The translations under genes were made by a program, and so were the position numbers. A DNA stretch of 64,000 bases from the NCBI GenBank assembly GCA_034422115.1, contig DAOUJW010000009.1, forward strand, positions 181,825 through 245,824, given 5' to 3'. Under the pieces are notes generated by a model. It was given only the letters and a program-made list of their open reading frames with translations, had not been told where the DNA came from and did not search any database. The DNA comes from DAOUJW01 sp034422115 (GTDB lineage Bacteria; Chloroflexota; Dehalococcoidia; Lucifugimonadales; UBA2985). Below, one piece after another: positions 49,568 to 58,078 of the stretch (its first letter is position 1; each line of letters opens with the position of its first letter).

Positions 49568-50545
49568 TCAATTCTGGTGGTTTTGGCTGGCGTTTCTGAA
49601 AGCCTCCCCGTATGCTCGAAGCTGACGCGCCACGTCGTCCAAGACTGAGTCATACTCAACACCAGTTTTAAGATAAATGGCAAAACAAAGTTCCCCCATT
49701 ACTAGCCACAACGGTGTATCTTGACTCGTTGCCCATCGGTCGTGGTTAATGCCGAACCACCAATCTCCGCCTACGCCTGAGAATCTGAAATATCTTCCAT
49801 AACCATGCTTTTGCGGCGTTGCCCTCAACCCTTGAGTACTCATAAATCCTTCCCGCACCCCACGGGTGTCAACCACATCATCAACAAGCCGTGCAAAGTC
49901 CTTCATCCGGCGGGCAAAAGCCGGGCTAAGCTCCTCTGAATGAAGAGGCAGGAAGGCCTCCTCATCCTGGCGCTGGGCAAGGCCCCGTAGCTGCATTATT
50001 TCCGCGCGAACGTCTGCGTCCTCGGCAACGACCGACATACTGGTCAGCAAGTTGGTCCAGCTTACCAGCATCAAATGCCGTTCCGTGCCTGGCAGCCGGG
50101 CAGTTGGCACGCGGGCGGGGGAGTCCATAGACTCCAGTTGGATTCCACCTTTGACCAGCATGTCATTGATAGCTACCCATAGCGTGCCAATTCTGACATC
50201 CGGCGCTATGAACAGCAGCACCGCCCGCCCGGATTGGGGCAGCTGCTCAAGGTATGCGTTGGGCTGATTGTCCATAAGCCCGGCCCAGAACTTGGATTCA
50301 ACGATGATGCGCTTTTCACCGCCGGTATCAAAGCAGACTAGGTCTGGCCGCGACCCGTCCTCCGCCGTGACCTGGGTCTCCACCCTACCTATATCCGCCG
50401 CGTCAACGCCAACCAAGTCGGCCAGTGCGCCCTTGGATGCGGTGGACTTGTTCAGGATATAGGCAAGAGCCTCGGTTGCAGCGTCCTCTACCCCATAGGT
50501 AAGTTTCGGGACGAGGTAGGCCAGCAGCGTGTCGTTATCGGCCAT
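49568..50545 (-). CDS. PD-(D/E)XK nuclease-like protein
   Basis: 325 residues. Near residues 63-90 the sequence GSRPDLVCFDTGGEKRIIVESKFWAGL fits the PD-(D/E)XK core: PD, then a beta hairpin, then E-S-K. A preceding helix holds Glu (ATEALAYILN). The middle (LLFIAPDVRIGTLW...) and the C-terminal domain (YGRYFRFSGVGGDWWFGINHDRW...) resemble substrate or sensor domains of uncharacterised nucleases. The ATG follows AAGGAG and lies 12 bases after the partner gene. A defence or DNA-end role is inference. Confidence 0.65.
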   Translation of the reverse strand: MADNDTLLAYLVPKLTYGVEDAATEALAYILNKSTASKGALADLVGVDAADIGRVETQVTAEDGSRPDLVCFDTGGEKRIIVESKFWAGLMDNQPNAYLEQLPQSGRAVLLFIAPDVRIGTLWVAINDMLVKGGIQLESMDSPARVPTARLPGTERHLMLVSWTNLLTSMSVVAEDADVRAEIMQLRGLAQRQDEEAFLPLHSEELSPAFARRMKDFARLVDDVVDTRGVREGFMSTQGLRATPQKHGYGRYFRFSGVGGDWWFGINHDRWATSQDTPLWLVMGELCFAIYLKTGVEYDSVLDDVARQLRAYGEAFRNASQNHQN

Positions 50546-50557
50546 AAAGCTCCTTAT

Positions 50558-50947
50558 TCAGTTGTCCGGGCCACCCAGAGGCGGCGCCGTCGGATAGTCC
50601 TCGGGGAACCGGGTGTCCCCGGGCTGTATGATGAAGTCACGGCGGTCGTAGAAGAGGCGGGCGCGGTTCAGCACATGCTCCCCTTCTTTAGCGGCATCCA
50701 GATCATCCAACGGAGGGTCGAACCAGTATTTGAATCTGCCAAGGAACAGGTAAGTAGGGCGGGCGTTAAAGAAGCGGCCGGGAGTGCCTTCCCCCTCTTT
50801 GAATCTTGGTATCATAGCCGCGAACAACTCCCGCTGGCTATCTTTCTGAAGAAGGACGTACTCATGAGGCCAAGTCTCCCGATAGGTGACAGCCTCCCGC
50901 CAGGGGGCCTTGTCAATCAGCTCCATCAGGGTCGGCTTCTCACTCAT
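50558..50947 (-). CDS. Small conserved partner of the nuclease (WREAVTYRETWPHEYV type)
   Basis: 129 residues from the ATG at 50947; the frame is open further upstream but would overlap the micropeptide more deeply. Conserved-looking blocks: TLMELIDKAPWREAVTYRET, WPHEYVLLQKDSQRELF, RPTYLFLGRFKYWF, LNRARLFYDRRDFIIQPGDT. I recall proteins with this start and end as widespread but uncharacterised. The start overlaps the micropeptide stop by 8 bases, and the stop is 12 bases before the nuclease gene, so the three form one operon. No catalytic motif is evident. Confidence 0.65.
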   Translation of the reverse strand: MSEKPTLMELIDKAPWREAVTYRETWPHEYVLLQKDSQRELFAAMIPRFKEGEGTPGRFFNARPTYLFLGRFKYWFDPPLDDLDAAKEGEHVLNRARLFYDRRDFIIQPGDTRFPEDYPTAPPLGGPDN

Positions 50948-50993
50948 TGTCTCTCGCAGAGGGCGGTGGTTTCCCGTTGTCACCGTCGCTCAT
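50940..50993 (-). CDS. Micropeptide 1 of the nuclease locus (MSDGDNGKPPPSARDNE)
   Basis: A 17-codon frame starting ATG at 50993, with GGAG 9 bases upstream. The stop overlaps the start of the partner gene (ATGAGTGA), typical of translational coupling. It is homologous to the micropeptide at 49477-49551. It could be a leader peptide that controls translation of the operon, or a functional micropeptide. An ATG six bases earlier is in frame but too close to GGAG. Confidence 0.5.
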   Translation of the reverse strand: MSDGDNGKPPPSARDNE

Positions 50994-51012
50994 TACCATA
51001 GTCTCCAAACTG

Positions 51013-51021
51013 ATTATAGCA
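51013..51021 (-). promoter_or_regulatory. Extended -10 promoter of the nuclease locus
   Basis: On the minus strand TGCTATAAT: a perfect -10 with the TGn extension. No good -35, as is common for extended -10 promoters. It is divergent from, and close to, the promoter of the glycosyltransferase gene. Confidence 0.5.
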
Positions 51022-51037
51022 AATAAAGCCCTGCTCT

Positions 51038-51066
51038 TTGCCCCACCCCACCCGCCTTGATAGAAT
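51038..51066 (+). promoter_or_regulatory. Promoter of the giant glycosyltransferase gene (leaderless transcript)
   Basis: TTGCCC (51038-51043), 17-base spacer, TAGAAT (51061-51066). The GTG start is at 51076, so transcription would begin at or within 2-3 bases of the start codon. No ribosome binding site is visible, which fits a leaderless mRNA. Confidence 0.5.
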
Positions 51067-51075
51067 AGCCCTACT

Positions 51076-54000
51076 GTGGAAAACCCCATTCCAGAGGAAG
51101 CGCCTCCTCAGAACCCCCGCAACCTGATTACAAACGCCCGGCGTCTGGCGTTTGTCTACGCTCCCGCCCTCATCCTGCTGCTGGCCCTGGCCCTGCGCCT
51201 CTTCGGCATCAACTGGGACCAGGGCGGACTCTTCCACCCCGACGAGCGGGCCATCCTCTTCCGCGTCAACGACATGAGCTGGCCGCCCCTCTCTGACCTG
51301 GGCGTGCTGCTGGACGTGGAGGAGAGCCCCCTGAACCCGCAATGGTTCCCCTACGGCAGCCTTCCCATCTACGCGGTGAAGATAGCGCAGACGCTCTTGT
51401 CTCCATTCGTAGAGCTGGACTTCCACAGCCTGCGATACCTGGGCCGGTTCCTCTCCTCCCTGGCGGACGTAGGCACCGTGCTGATGGTCTTCCTCATAGC
51501 CTCACGCCTCTACGGACGGCGGGTTGGCATACTGGCCTCCCTGCTCGCGGCCCTGGCTGTTATACACATCCAGATGAGCCACTTCTACACCGTGGACACC
51601 TATCTCACCTTCTTCATCACCGCCTCCGTGTACTTCATGGTGCGCCTGATGCAGGAGGGCCGCTTGAGCAACTCCGCCCTGTCCGGGGTCTTCATCGGAC
51701 TGGCCCTGGCCTCCAAGATAAGCGTCGCGCCCCTGCTCCTGGCATGGGTGCTGGCCCACGGCATCTACGCGTTTTCTACCAGGGACGAGAGGTTTGCCCT
51801 GGCAAAGCCGACGCGGTCCGCCCTAATCGCGGTCGTGCGCAACCTCCTCATCGGGGGCGTAATCGCCCTTCTGGTCTTCTTCATCGCCACGCCCTACGCC
51901 TTCCTGGACTGGTCCCGGCCGACGCCCTGCGAGGTGCCCTTCTCCTTCCTTGAGTTCCTGGACCGCAACTACTACGCCTGCGACCTTGGGGGCGAGTTTG
52001 CGATGGCGCGCGGCATATCGGGGCGGCCCTACACCCAGCAGTACATCGACACCGCGCCCTACTGGTACCACATACGGCAGCTGTCCCTCTTCGGCCTGGG
52101 ACTGCCCCTGGGGATAGTGGCCTGGACGTCAGTCCTGTTCACGGTCGGCGCGGCCATAGCCCACCGCAACAAGGGCGATCTGCTCCTCCTGGCGTGGGTG
52201 CTCCCCTACTTCCTCCTGACCGGCTACGTCGAGGTGAAGTTCCTCCGCTACATGCTGCCGCTGACGCCGTTCCTCCTCATCTTCGGGTCTCGCATGATCT
52301 TCTGGGTGTACGGCAAGGTTGCCGCAAACAGCAATCGACATCTGCCCCTCTTACGCTGGGGCATCGGGTTCGTGGTCGCCGCCACAGCCTTCTACGCCCT
52401 CTCATACGCCGCCATCTACACCGAGCCGCACACGGCAAAACGCGCCTCATCGTGGATAAACGAGAACATCCCCAAGGGCTCGGTGGTCCTCATGGAGCAC
52501 TGGGAGGAGTCCATCCCCGACACCCGGGGCTACCTCATCGGGTGCCGCGGCGTGCCGGAGGACTACAAGTCGTGCATGACCATGTACGACCACGACGCCA
52601 TCACTTATCCGGACGGCAAGGACAAGATGACCAAGGTTGCTGAGCAGCTGGCAGGTGGCGACTACCTGGTCTTCTTCAGCAACCGCCTCTATGGAAGCGT
52701 CCCCAGGGTATCGGAGAAATACCCGCAGAGCGGCGAGTACTACCGGCGGCTGTTTGCCGGCGACCTGGGCTACCGGCTGGAGCGCTGGGAGGCCGCCTAT
52801 CCCAACCTGCTGGGCATCGCCTTCATTGACGACACCTTCGCGCGCCCTCGGCTGCCGACGCCCAGCCCACTGAGTACGTTCCGTCCGGCCGCGTTCACCA
52901 TAGGCCTGGGCTACGCCGACGAGAGCTTCAGTGTATACGACCGCCCCAAGGTGCTCATTTTCAAGAATACGGAGCGCCTGCCCGCGTCCGAGATACTCAC
53001 GAGATTACTGGAGGAGCCTCCCGCGCCCTCCGCGGAAAAGAGCCTTCTGCTGTCGGACGCGACGCTTGCGGCCCACCGCGAGGGTGGAGGCTGGACCACC
53101 ATATTTGATCCCAACAGCCTGTCCAACCGTTTTCCGGTGGTGGTCTGGCTGCTCTGGATACAGGCGCTCGCCCTGCTGGGCCTGCCACTGAGCCTGCTGG
53201 TGTTCAAGGCCCTGCCGGACAGGGGCTATCTGCTGGCCAAGCCTCTCGCCATTCTCATCACCGCGTACATTGCCTGGATATTCGCCAGCTTCCACTGGAT
53301 GCCCTTCTCGCAAAGCTCCATCCTGCTGGCGGCGCTGCTGCTGGCCGCCGGCTCTATCGTGGTCGTATACACGCGGCGGGTTGACGTACTTGCCTTCTTC
53401 AGGGAGAACCTGCGCCTGGTGATTATTGGAGAGGCGCTGTTCCTGGCGTCCTTCGGCGCTTTCCTGCTGATGAGGGCCGCCAACCCAGACCTGTGGCACC
53501 CCTTCAACGGCGGAGAGAAGCCGATGGAGATGGCCTACCTCAACGCCGTGGTGCGCTCCACCTACATGCCGCCCTACGACCCCTGGTTTGCCGGCGGCTA
53601 CATCAACTACTACTACTTCGGGCAGCTCATAGTCGCAAGCATGGTCAAGGTGACCGGCATCACAACGGAGGTGGCCTTCAACCTGGCCGTGCCCCTGTTC
53701 TTCGCCCTCACCACCTCGGCGGTGTTCTCGCTGGTGTACAACATGGCGGAGGGCACAAGACGCAGCGTGGGCATGGCCAAGAGCGGGGCGTGGGCCATTG
53801 GCGCCGGGCTGGCCGGGGCCTTCTTCGTTGCCGTCATGGGGAACGTGGACGGCGCAATTCAGCTTGGACAGGGCCTCTTCAGGGTGCTGGTCGACGGCCA
53901 GCCCTTTGGAGAGTTCGACTTCTGGCGCAGCAGCCGATTCATTCCCCCGGGCGACCCGCCGGGCTACGAGATAACCGAGTTCCCCTTCTTCACCTTCCTC

Positions 54001-55512
54001 TTTGCCGACCTCCACGCCCACATGATGGCGATTCCCTTTGCCCTCCTGGCCCTGAGCCTTGCGCTGACCCTGGCGCTGCGCATCAGGGACGGAGATGGCA
54101 TCGCGTCAAGGGTTACCCACCTGGTTTTGCTTGCCCTGGTCGTTGGCTCTCTGCGGGCCATCAACACCTGGGACTACCCCACACAGCTTGCCGTCGGAGC
54201 CGCGGCCGTGCTGATTGGAGAGTACGCCCACTCCCGAAGTCTGTCCGTAATGCTCCTGGGGCGCGCCGCCGTGCAGGTTGTCCTGCTCTTCTGGGCCACC
54301 ACCCTGCTCTTCGCGCCCTTCATAGACGGTTACCGCTCCTTTGCCGACGGCGTGTTCTTCAGCAAGTGGCAGACACCCCTGTACGCCTACCTGGGCATAC
54401 ACGCCCTGTTCATATTCGTGGCGATAACCTTCCTGGTCTACGCCTCTCGCAGCTATCTCCCACCCTTCTTCAATCGCGTCGCGGGGGTGGCCGGAGGCGG
54501 AGGGCTCAAGGGATTCGGCGAGGAGCTCGCCGCCGATTCCGGCAAGACGCTGAGGCTGACCCTGGCCCTGGGCGTACCGCTGGTGACCGTGGCCACCCTG
54601 GTCCTGAGCGGGTACGTCACGGCGGCCTTCCTGCTCCTGCTCCTGGTTCCAACCGTGATTCTGGGCTGGAGATGGGCGTCCTCCGGGGAAGACGCATTCG
54701 GCGCGTTTGCCGCGGCACTGCTGGGTATCGCACTGCTCATAGGGATAGCGGTGGACATCGTGACCATCAAAGGAGACATAGCCCGTATGAACACGGTGTT
54801 CAAGTTCTACCTCCAGGCCTGGGCGCTCATGGGCATAGCTACGGCCTACCTCCTCTGGCGAATGGACTTCGGGCGGGCCATCGGCGCAGGGAGCGGCCTT
54901 CTAAGGCCGGCGTGGGTTGGTATGCTGGTGATTCTGGTATTAGCAAGCTCCATGTACACCGTAGGCGGCGCCCGGGACCGGCTCAGGGACAGGTTCGAGA
55001 TACTGCCGCTCACTCTCAACGGGATGGCCTACATGGAGCACGCCGCCTACTCCTTCGACCGCGGCCAGGCTGCAGAGAACCTCAAGGGTGAGTACGACGC
55101 CATCCAATGGCTCAGGAGCGACGCCGTACAGGGATCCCCTGTGCTTCTGGAGGGACACGGGGAGTTGTATCGAAGCCTGCACACCAGGGCGGCCATCTAC
55201 ACCGGACTGCCCACGGTCATCGGCTGGGACAACCACCAGTCGCAGCAGCGGGGCTACGGGCCAACGATACAAGACCGCCTTAGCGACGTTAAGCGCATCT
55301 ACTCCACCGCGAATCGGGAGGACGCTCTGAGGCTGCTGGACAAGTACGAGGTCGAGTACATATACGTTGGTGACATTGAGCGTCACTTCTATCCCCAGCC
55401 CGGCCTGGACAAGTTCACGCGCATGGTCGGCACAGAGCTGGAGCTGGCCTACTCAAACCCCACGGTTGAGATATACAGGGTGGTGCGGGACGCGCCTGCC
55501 TTTGCCAATTAG
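51076..55512 (+). CDS. Giant GT-C membrane glycosyltransferase: PMT-like plus DUF2298 fusion
   Basis: 1478 residues with many transmembrane helices. Residues ~20-470 are a PMT/ArnT-like GT-C domain with the first-loop acidic pair in GLFHPDERAILF (Asp56-Glu57). Residues ~470-640 form a soluble segment (SSWINENIPKGSVVLMEHWE). Residues ~690-1478 form a DUF2298 (YYY) membrane domain with YINYYYFGQLIVA, MGNVDGAIQLGQG, EITEFPFFTFLFADLHAHMM, NTWDYPTQLAV and a C-terminal soluble part. Such proteins transfer lipid-linked sugars at the membrane; target unknown, perhaps the surface protein. GTG start, no ribosome binding site. Confidence 0.85.
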   Translation: MENPIPEEAPPQNPRNLITNARRLAFVYAPALILLLALALRLFGINWDQGGLFHPDERAILFRVNDMSWPPLSDLGVLLDVEESPLNPQWFPYGSLPIYAVKIAQTLLSPFVELDFHSLRYLGRFLSSLADVGTVLMVFLIASRLYGRRVGILASLLAALAVIHIQMSHFYTVDTYLTFFITASVYFMVRLMQEGRLSNSALSGVFIGLALASKISVAPLLLAWVLAHGIYAFSTRDERFALAKPTRSALIAVVRNLLIGGVIALLVFFIATPYAFLDWSRPTPCEVPFSFLEFLDRNYYACDLGGEFAMARGISGRPYTQQYIDTAPYWYHIRQLSLFGLGLPLGIVAWTSVLFTVGAAIAHRNKGDLLLLAWVLPYFLLTGYVEVKFLRYMLPLTPFLLIFGSRMIFWVYGKVAANSNRHLPLLRWGIGFVVAATAFYALSYAAIYTEPHTAKRASSWINENIPKGSVVLMEHWEESIPDTRGYLIGCRGVPEDYKSCMTMYDHDAITYPDGKDKMTKVAEQLAGGDYLVFFSNRLYGSVPRVSEKYPQSGEYYRRLFAGDLGYRLERWEAAYPNLLGIAFIDDTFARPRLPTPSPLSTFRPAAFTIGLGYADESFSVYDRPKVLIFKNTERLPASEILTRLLEEPPAPSAEKSLLLSDATLAAHREGGGWTTIFDPNSLSNRFPVVVWLLWIQALALLGLPLSLLVFKALPDRGYLLAKPLAILITAYIAWIFASFHWMPFSQSSILLAALLLAAGSIVVVYTRRVDVLAFFRENLRLVIIGEALFLASFGAFLLMRAANPDLWHPFNGGEKPMEMAYLNAVVRSTYMPPYDPWFAGGYINYYYFGQLIVASMVKVTGITTEVAFNLAVPLFFALTTSAVFSLVYNMAEGTRRSVGMAKSGAWAIGAGLAGAFFVAVMGNVDGAIQLGQGLFRVLVDGQPFGEFDFWRSSRFIPPGDPPGYEITEFPFFTFLFADLHAHMMAIPFALLALSLALTLALRIRDGDGIASRVTHLVLLALVVGSLRAINTWDYPTQLAVGAAAVLIGEYAHSRSLSVMLLGRAAVQVVLLFWATTLLFAPFIDGYRSFADGVFFSKWQTPLYAYLGIHALFIFVAITFLVYASRSYLPPFFNRVAGVAGGGGLKGFGEELAADSGKTLRLTLALGVPLVTVATLVLSGYVTAAFLLLLLVPTVILGWRWASSGEDAFGAFAAALLGIALLIGIAVDIVTIKGDIARMNTVFKFYLQAWALMGIATAYLLWRMDFGRAIGAGSGLLRPAWVGMLVILVLASSMYTVGGARDRLRDRFEILPLTLNGMAYMEHAAYSFDRGQAAENLKGEYDAIQWLRSDAVQGSPVLLEGHGELYRSLHTRAAIYTGLPTVIGWDNHQSQQRGYGPTIQDRLSDVKRIYSTANREDALRLLDKYEVEYIYVGDIERHFYPQPGLDKFTRMVGTELELAYSNPTVEIYRVVRDAPAFAN

Positions 55513-55563
55513 TAAACCTGTGCTATTATAAAGTCAGGAGGGTGGCCGAGGAGGGGATCTCAG

Positions 55564-55884
55564 GTGAAGGGACGGCTTGGGTTGGAAACATCAGAGTTCA
55601 TAGGCGTCATACGTGACCTGGCCATTATTCTTGTGGCGACCGTCGGGCTGATGGTCATGACGGCGGCCACGATAATGGGGTTTCTGCTCTACCGCAAGGT
55701 TTCGCCTTTGCTGGACTCCACCAAGACCACCATGAAGCAGACGCAGGAGGCAACCAGCCTTCTGTCGGACAAATTTGTTAAACCCCTGATAGGGGCCTCG
55801 GCTTTCGCCTTCACCACGGGGCGGGTTGTGGGCTTTATTCTTGGGGTTTCTAAAGGGAAAGGAGGATCGAGAGATGGCAGGTAA
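55564..55884 (+). CDS. Small membrane protein (DUF948-like)
   Basis: 106 residues with a GTG start after GAGGAGGGG. One strong transmembrane segment at ~18-42 (DLAIILVATVGLMVMTAATIMGFLL), then a polar stretch KVSPLLDSTKTTMKQTQEAT with short coiled-coil character, and a second weaker hydrophobic patch (ASAFAFTTGRVVGFILGVSKG). It resembles DUF948-type proteins commonly found beside YtxH genes. It overlaps the YtxH gene by 11 bases. Envelope-associated; function not established. Confidence 0.7.
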   Translation: MKGRLGLETSEFIGVIRDLAIILVATVGLMVMTAATIMGFLLYRKVSPLLDSTKTTMKQTQEATSLLSDKFVKPLIGASAFAFTTGRVVGFILGVSKGKGGSRDGR

Positions 55885-56167
55885 CGGAGGACCGGGATTT
55901 GGTACAGGGCTTCTACTGGGAGCGGCAATAGGTACCCTGGCGGGGCTTCTTCTGGCCCCAAAGCCGGGTGAGGAGACACGCGCCCAGATGCTGGAGAGGA
56001 CGGCGGGGCTGAGGGGGAGAGCGGAGGAGATTGCGGTTGAGGCCAGGGAGCGCGTTCGGGAGGCGATTGAAGAGGGCCGGGCGGTCGCCAGCCGCATTAT
56101 GCCGGGGCACGACGACGGAGTGGCGGAGGAGCAGCCTCCTGAGAGCCGCGAGCAGTCGGCTACCTAG
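55874..56167 (+). CDS. YtxH domain-containing protein
   Basis: 97 residues from the ATG at 55874 with AAAGGAGG 8 bases upstream. Residues ~8-30 are a Gly/Ala-rich hydrophobic segment (FGTGLLLGAAIGTLAGLLLAPKPGEETR), the YtxH hallmark, followed by a charged amphipathic helix (LRGRAEEIAVEARERVREAI). General-stress-linked small membrane protein family. Its TAG stop shares CTAG with the convergent pheA stop. Confidence 0.85.
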   Translation: MAGNGGPGFGTGLLLGAAIGTLAGLLLAPKPGEETRAQMLERTAGLRGRAEEIAVEARERVREAIEEGRAVASRIMPGHDDGVAEEQPPESREQSAT

Positions 56168-57000
56168 CCGGATTCAACCGCGTAGCGCGGATACGAACCC
56201 ATAATCTTCATCGTAGAAGCAGCAGATAGGACACCGCTCAAGGCCTCTTTCACATGGGGGTCTTCGCGGTGTCCTTCCAGATCCACCAGGAATATGTAGC
56301 GGCCAAAGATCTCCTTGTTGGGCCGCGACTCCACCTTCGCCAGGTTGATGTTTCTATTGGCGAACTCTCCCAGCACCGCGTACAGCGACCCCGGTCTGTC
56401 CTCTTTGAACGAGAAGCACAGGGACGTCTTGTCCCGGCCCGTGGGCGAGTTGTCCTCGTGGGCCAGCACCACGAACCGGGTGAAGTTGGCCGGGTTGTCC
56501 TGTATGCCCCTGGCCAGTATCTCCGCCCCGTACAGCTCGGCTGCCCTGCCGGTGGCTATGGCCGCCGCAGTGGTCTCGCTCTGGAGCATCTCCCCCACCG
56601 CAGCGGCGGTGCTCAGCGCGGCCACCGCCTGAATCGACGGGAAGCACCTCTCGATGAAGCGCCTGCACTGGCCCAGCGCCTGCGGGTGGGAGTAGATGGC
56701 CTTGACGTCCTGCACCGAGACGCCGGGCTTGACCAGGAGACAGTGCTCTATGGGGATGACCAGCTCGTGGCGGATGGACAGGCGGGACTCGTGGATGAGG
56801 AGGTCCAGCGTGTCGGTAACAGACCCCTCCAGGCTGTTCTCTATGGGCACAACGCCCTCCTCCGCCATGCCCGCGTCCACCGCGGCGGCGACGGCGGCAA
56901 TAGAGGGGAAAGGCAGAAGCTGCGCCTCGGGGTCGTACTTGAGGGTGGCCGCTTCCGCGAAGGTCCCGGCCGGCCCCAGATAGGCTACTCTCTTGGTCAT
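56164..57000 (-). CDS. pheA: Prephenate dehydratase
   Basis: 278 residues from the ATG at 57000; an in-frame TTG at 57012 overlaps the upstream gene and is less likely. VAYLGPAGTFAEAATLKY starts the catalytic domain, EEGVVPIENSLEGSVTDTLDLL and the TRF motif in NFTRFVVLAHED follow, then an ACT domain with KTSLCFSFKEDRPGSLY and KVESRPNKEIFGRYIFLVD (ESRP motif for Phe binding). It converts prephenate to phenylpyruvate and is feedback-inhibited by phenylalanine. It follows RCK-type genes on the same strand. Confidence 0.96.
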   Translation of the reverse strand: MTKRVAYLGPAGTFAEAATLKYDPEAQLLPFPSIAAVAAAVDAGMAEEGVVPIENSLEGSVTDTLDLLIHESRLSIRHELVIPIEHCLLVKPGVSVQDVKAIYSHPQALGQCRRFIERCFPSIQAVAALSTAAAVGEMLQSETTAAAIATGRAAELYGAEILARGIQDNPANFTRFVVLAHEDNSPTGRDKTSLCFSFKEDRPGSLYAVLGEFANRNINLAKVESRPNKEIFGRYIFLVDLEGHREDPHVKEALSGVLSAASTMKIMGSYPRYAVESG

Positions 57001-57004
57001 ATCT

Positions 57005-57670
57005 TCACTCAACCCAGGTCAAGACCTCCCTCAAGGTTTCTTCCTGCTCCAAGGTTGTGATTATCACAAGCTCGTCCTCGGATTGCAGGACAATGTCGGC
57101 GTCCGGCGCGTGCAGAGCGCCGTCCCGCTTTAGTATACAGGAGATGACGCTGTCCGGAGGCATGGAGACCTCTCCCAGGGATTTTCCGATGACCTCGGCG
57201 TCCGGCGGGATGCGTATCGAGACCACCTCCCGGTTCGATCCCTTGATGCCCATGATGTGCACCAGGGGGTTCCTCGGAAGCTCCTCCTCTATCCTGGACA
57301 GGATGACGTCCGTGCTGCTTATGCACACGTCGATACCAAGCTCCCTGAACAGGGGCTCGTTGCCGGCGTTGCTGACCAGGGAGATCGTCCTTGGCACCCG
57401 GAAGCGATGCCTCGCCATCTGGCAGGCCGCCAGGTTATCCGGGTCGCTCCCGGTAACGGCTATGAACACCTCCGCCCTGGACGCGCCCGCCTCCTTCAAC
57501 ACCGCCTCATCCGAGCCGCGGCCCGCGAGCACCAGGCTGCCCAGTTCTTCATTTACGGCGTCACACCTCTCCTGGGAACTCTCGATTATAGAGACCTCGT
57601 GATCGCCCCTGAGCAGGGTCTTGGCCAGCTCATATCCCACGTCCCCGGCGCCGACTACGATGACGTACAT
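57005..57670 (-). CDS. TrkA/RCK family K+ channel regulator (N and C domains)
   Basis: 221 residues. RCK_N Rossmann domain MYVIVVGAGDVGYELAKTLL with Asp/Glu after strand 2 (SIIESS), then SDPDNLAACQMARHRF. The C-terminal TrkA_C domain (~135-221) reads REVVSIRIPPDAEVIGKSLGEV. These proteins bind NAD(H)/ATP and gate Trk/Ktr K+ transporters. Third RCK-type gene of the cluster; 6 bases after the N-domain-only protein. Confidence 0.88.
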   Translation of the reverse strand: MYVIVVGAGDVGYELAKTLLRGDHEVSIIESSQERCDAVNEELGSLVLAGRGSDEAVLKEAGASRAEVFIAVTGSDPDNLAACQMARHRFRVPRTISLVSNAGNEPLFRELGIDVCISSTDVILSRIEEELPRNPLVHIMGIKGSNREVVSIRIPPDAEVIGKSLGEVSMPPDSVISCILKRDGALHAPDADIVLQSEDELVIITTLEQEETLREVLTWVE

Positions 57671-57676
57671 GACCCT

Positions 57677-58075
57677 CTAGCCGTTCACTTTCTCCAGAAT
57701 CAGGTGAGAGACCACCTGGGTAGCGCTGACGGCGTCCAGGCCAAGCTCGGTATACATTGCGTGGTTCGCCGGGTCGTTGATGCGGCAGATCACCCTGCCC
57801 ACCTGAAAAACGTGCTTGGCCATCTGCGAAGCCAGGGCGTTTGCGGTGTCACTGGATGAGACCGCTACAAAGACCTCCGTCTCGTCGATGCCCACGGCCG
57901 CCAGGTCCTCCCTCAGCGTGCCGTCGCCCACAACGGCCTTGCGCTTCAACTCTTCAGGCAGATGCTTGAAGCTCTCCGGGCTGGGGTCCAGAACAACGAC
58001 TTCGTGGCCCTCCTCCGACAGGGTTGCAGCCACCAGGGCTCCTACCCCACCACAACCCATTATCAGCACTCTCAT
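57677..58075 (-). CDS. RCK_N-only (TrkA-N) protein
   Basis: 132 residues comprising a single Rossmann RCK_N domain: MRVLIMGCGGVGALVAATLS, VVLDPSPESFKHL, VVGDGTLREDL, VAVSSSDTANALASQMAKHVF. No TrkA_C domain; the chain ends at VSHLILEKVNG, where RCK_N domains usually stop. It could pair with the adjacent full-length RCK protein. It lies 3 bases after the UspA gene. Confidence 0.85.
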   Translation of the reverse strand: MRVLIMGCGGVGALVAATLSEEGHEVVVLDPSPESFKHLPEELKRKAVVGDGTLREDLAAVGIDETEVFVAVSSSDTANALASQMAKHVFQVGRVICRINDPANHAMYTELGLDAVSATQVVSHLILEKVNG

Positions 58076-58078
58076 GGC

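Noticed and set aside
49568..50993. Classical restriction-modification system
   Set aside because: There is no DNA methyltransferase or specificity subunit beside the PD-(D/E)XK-like gene; the neighbours are gap and a glycosyltransferase.
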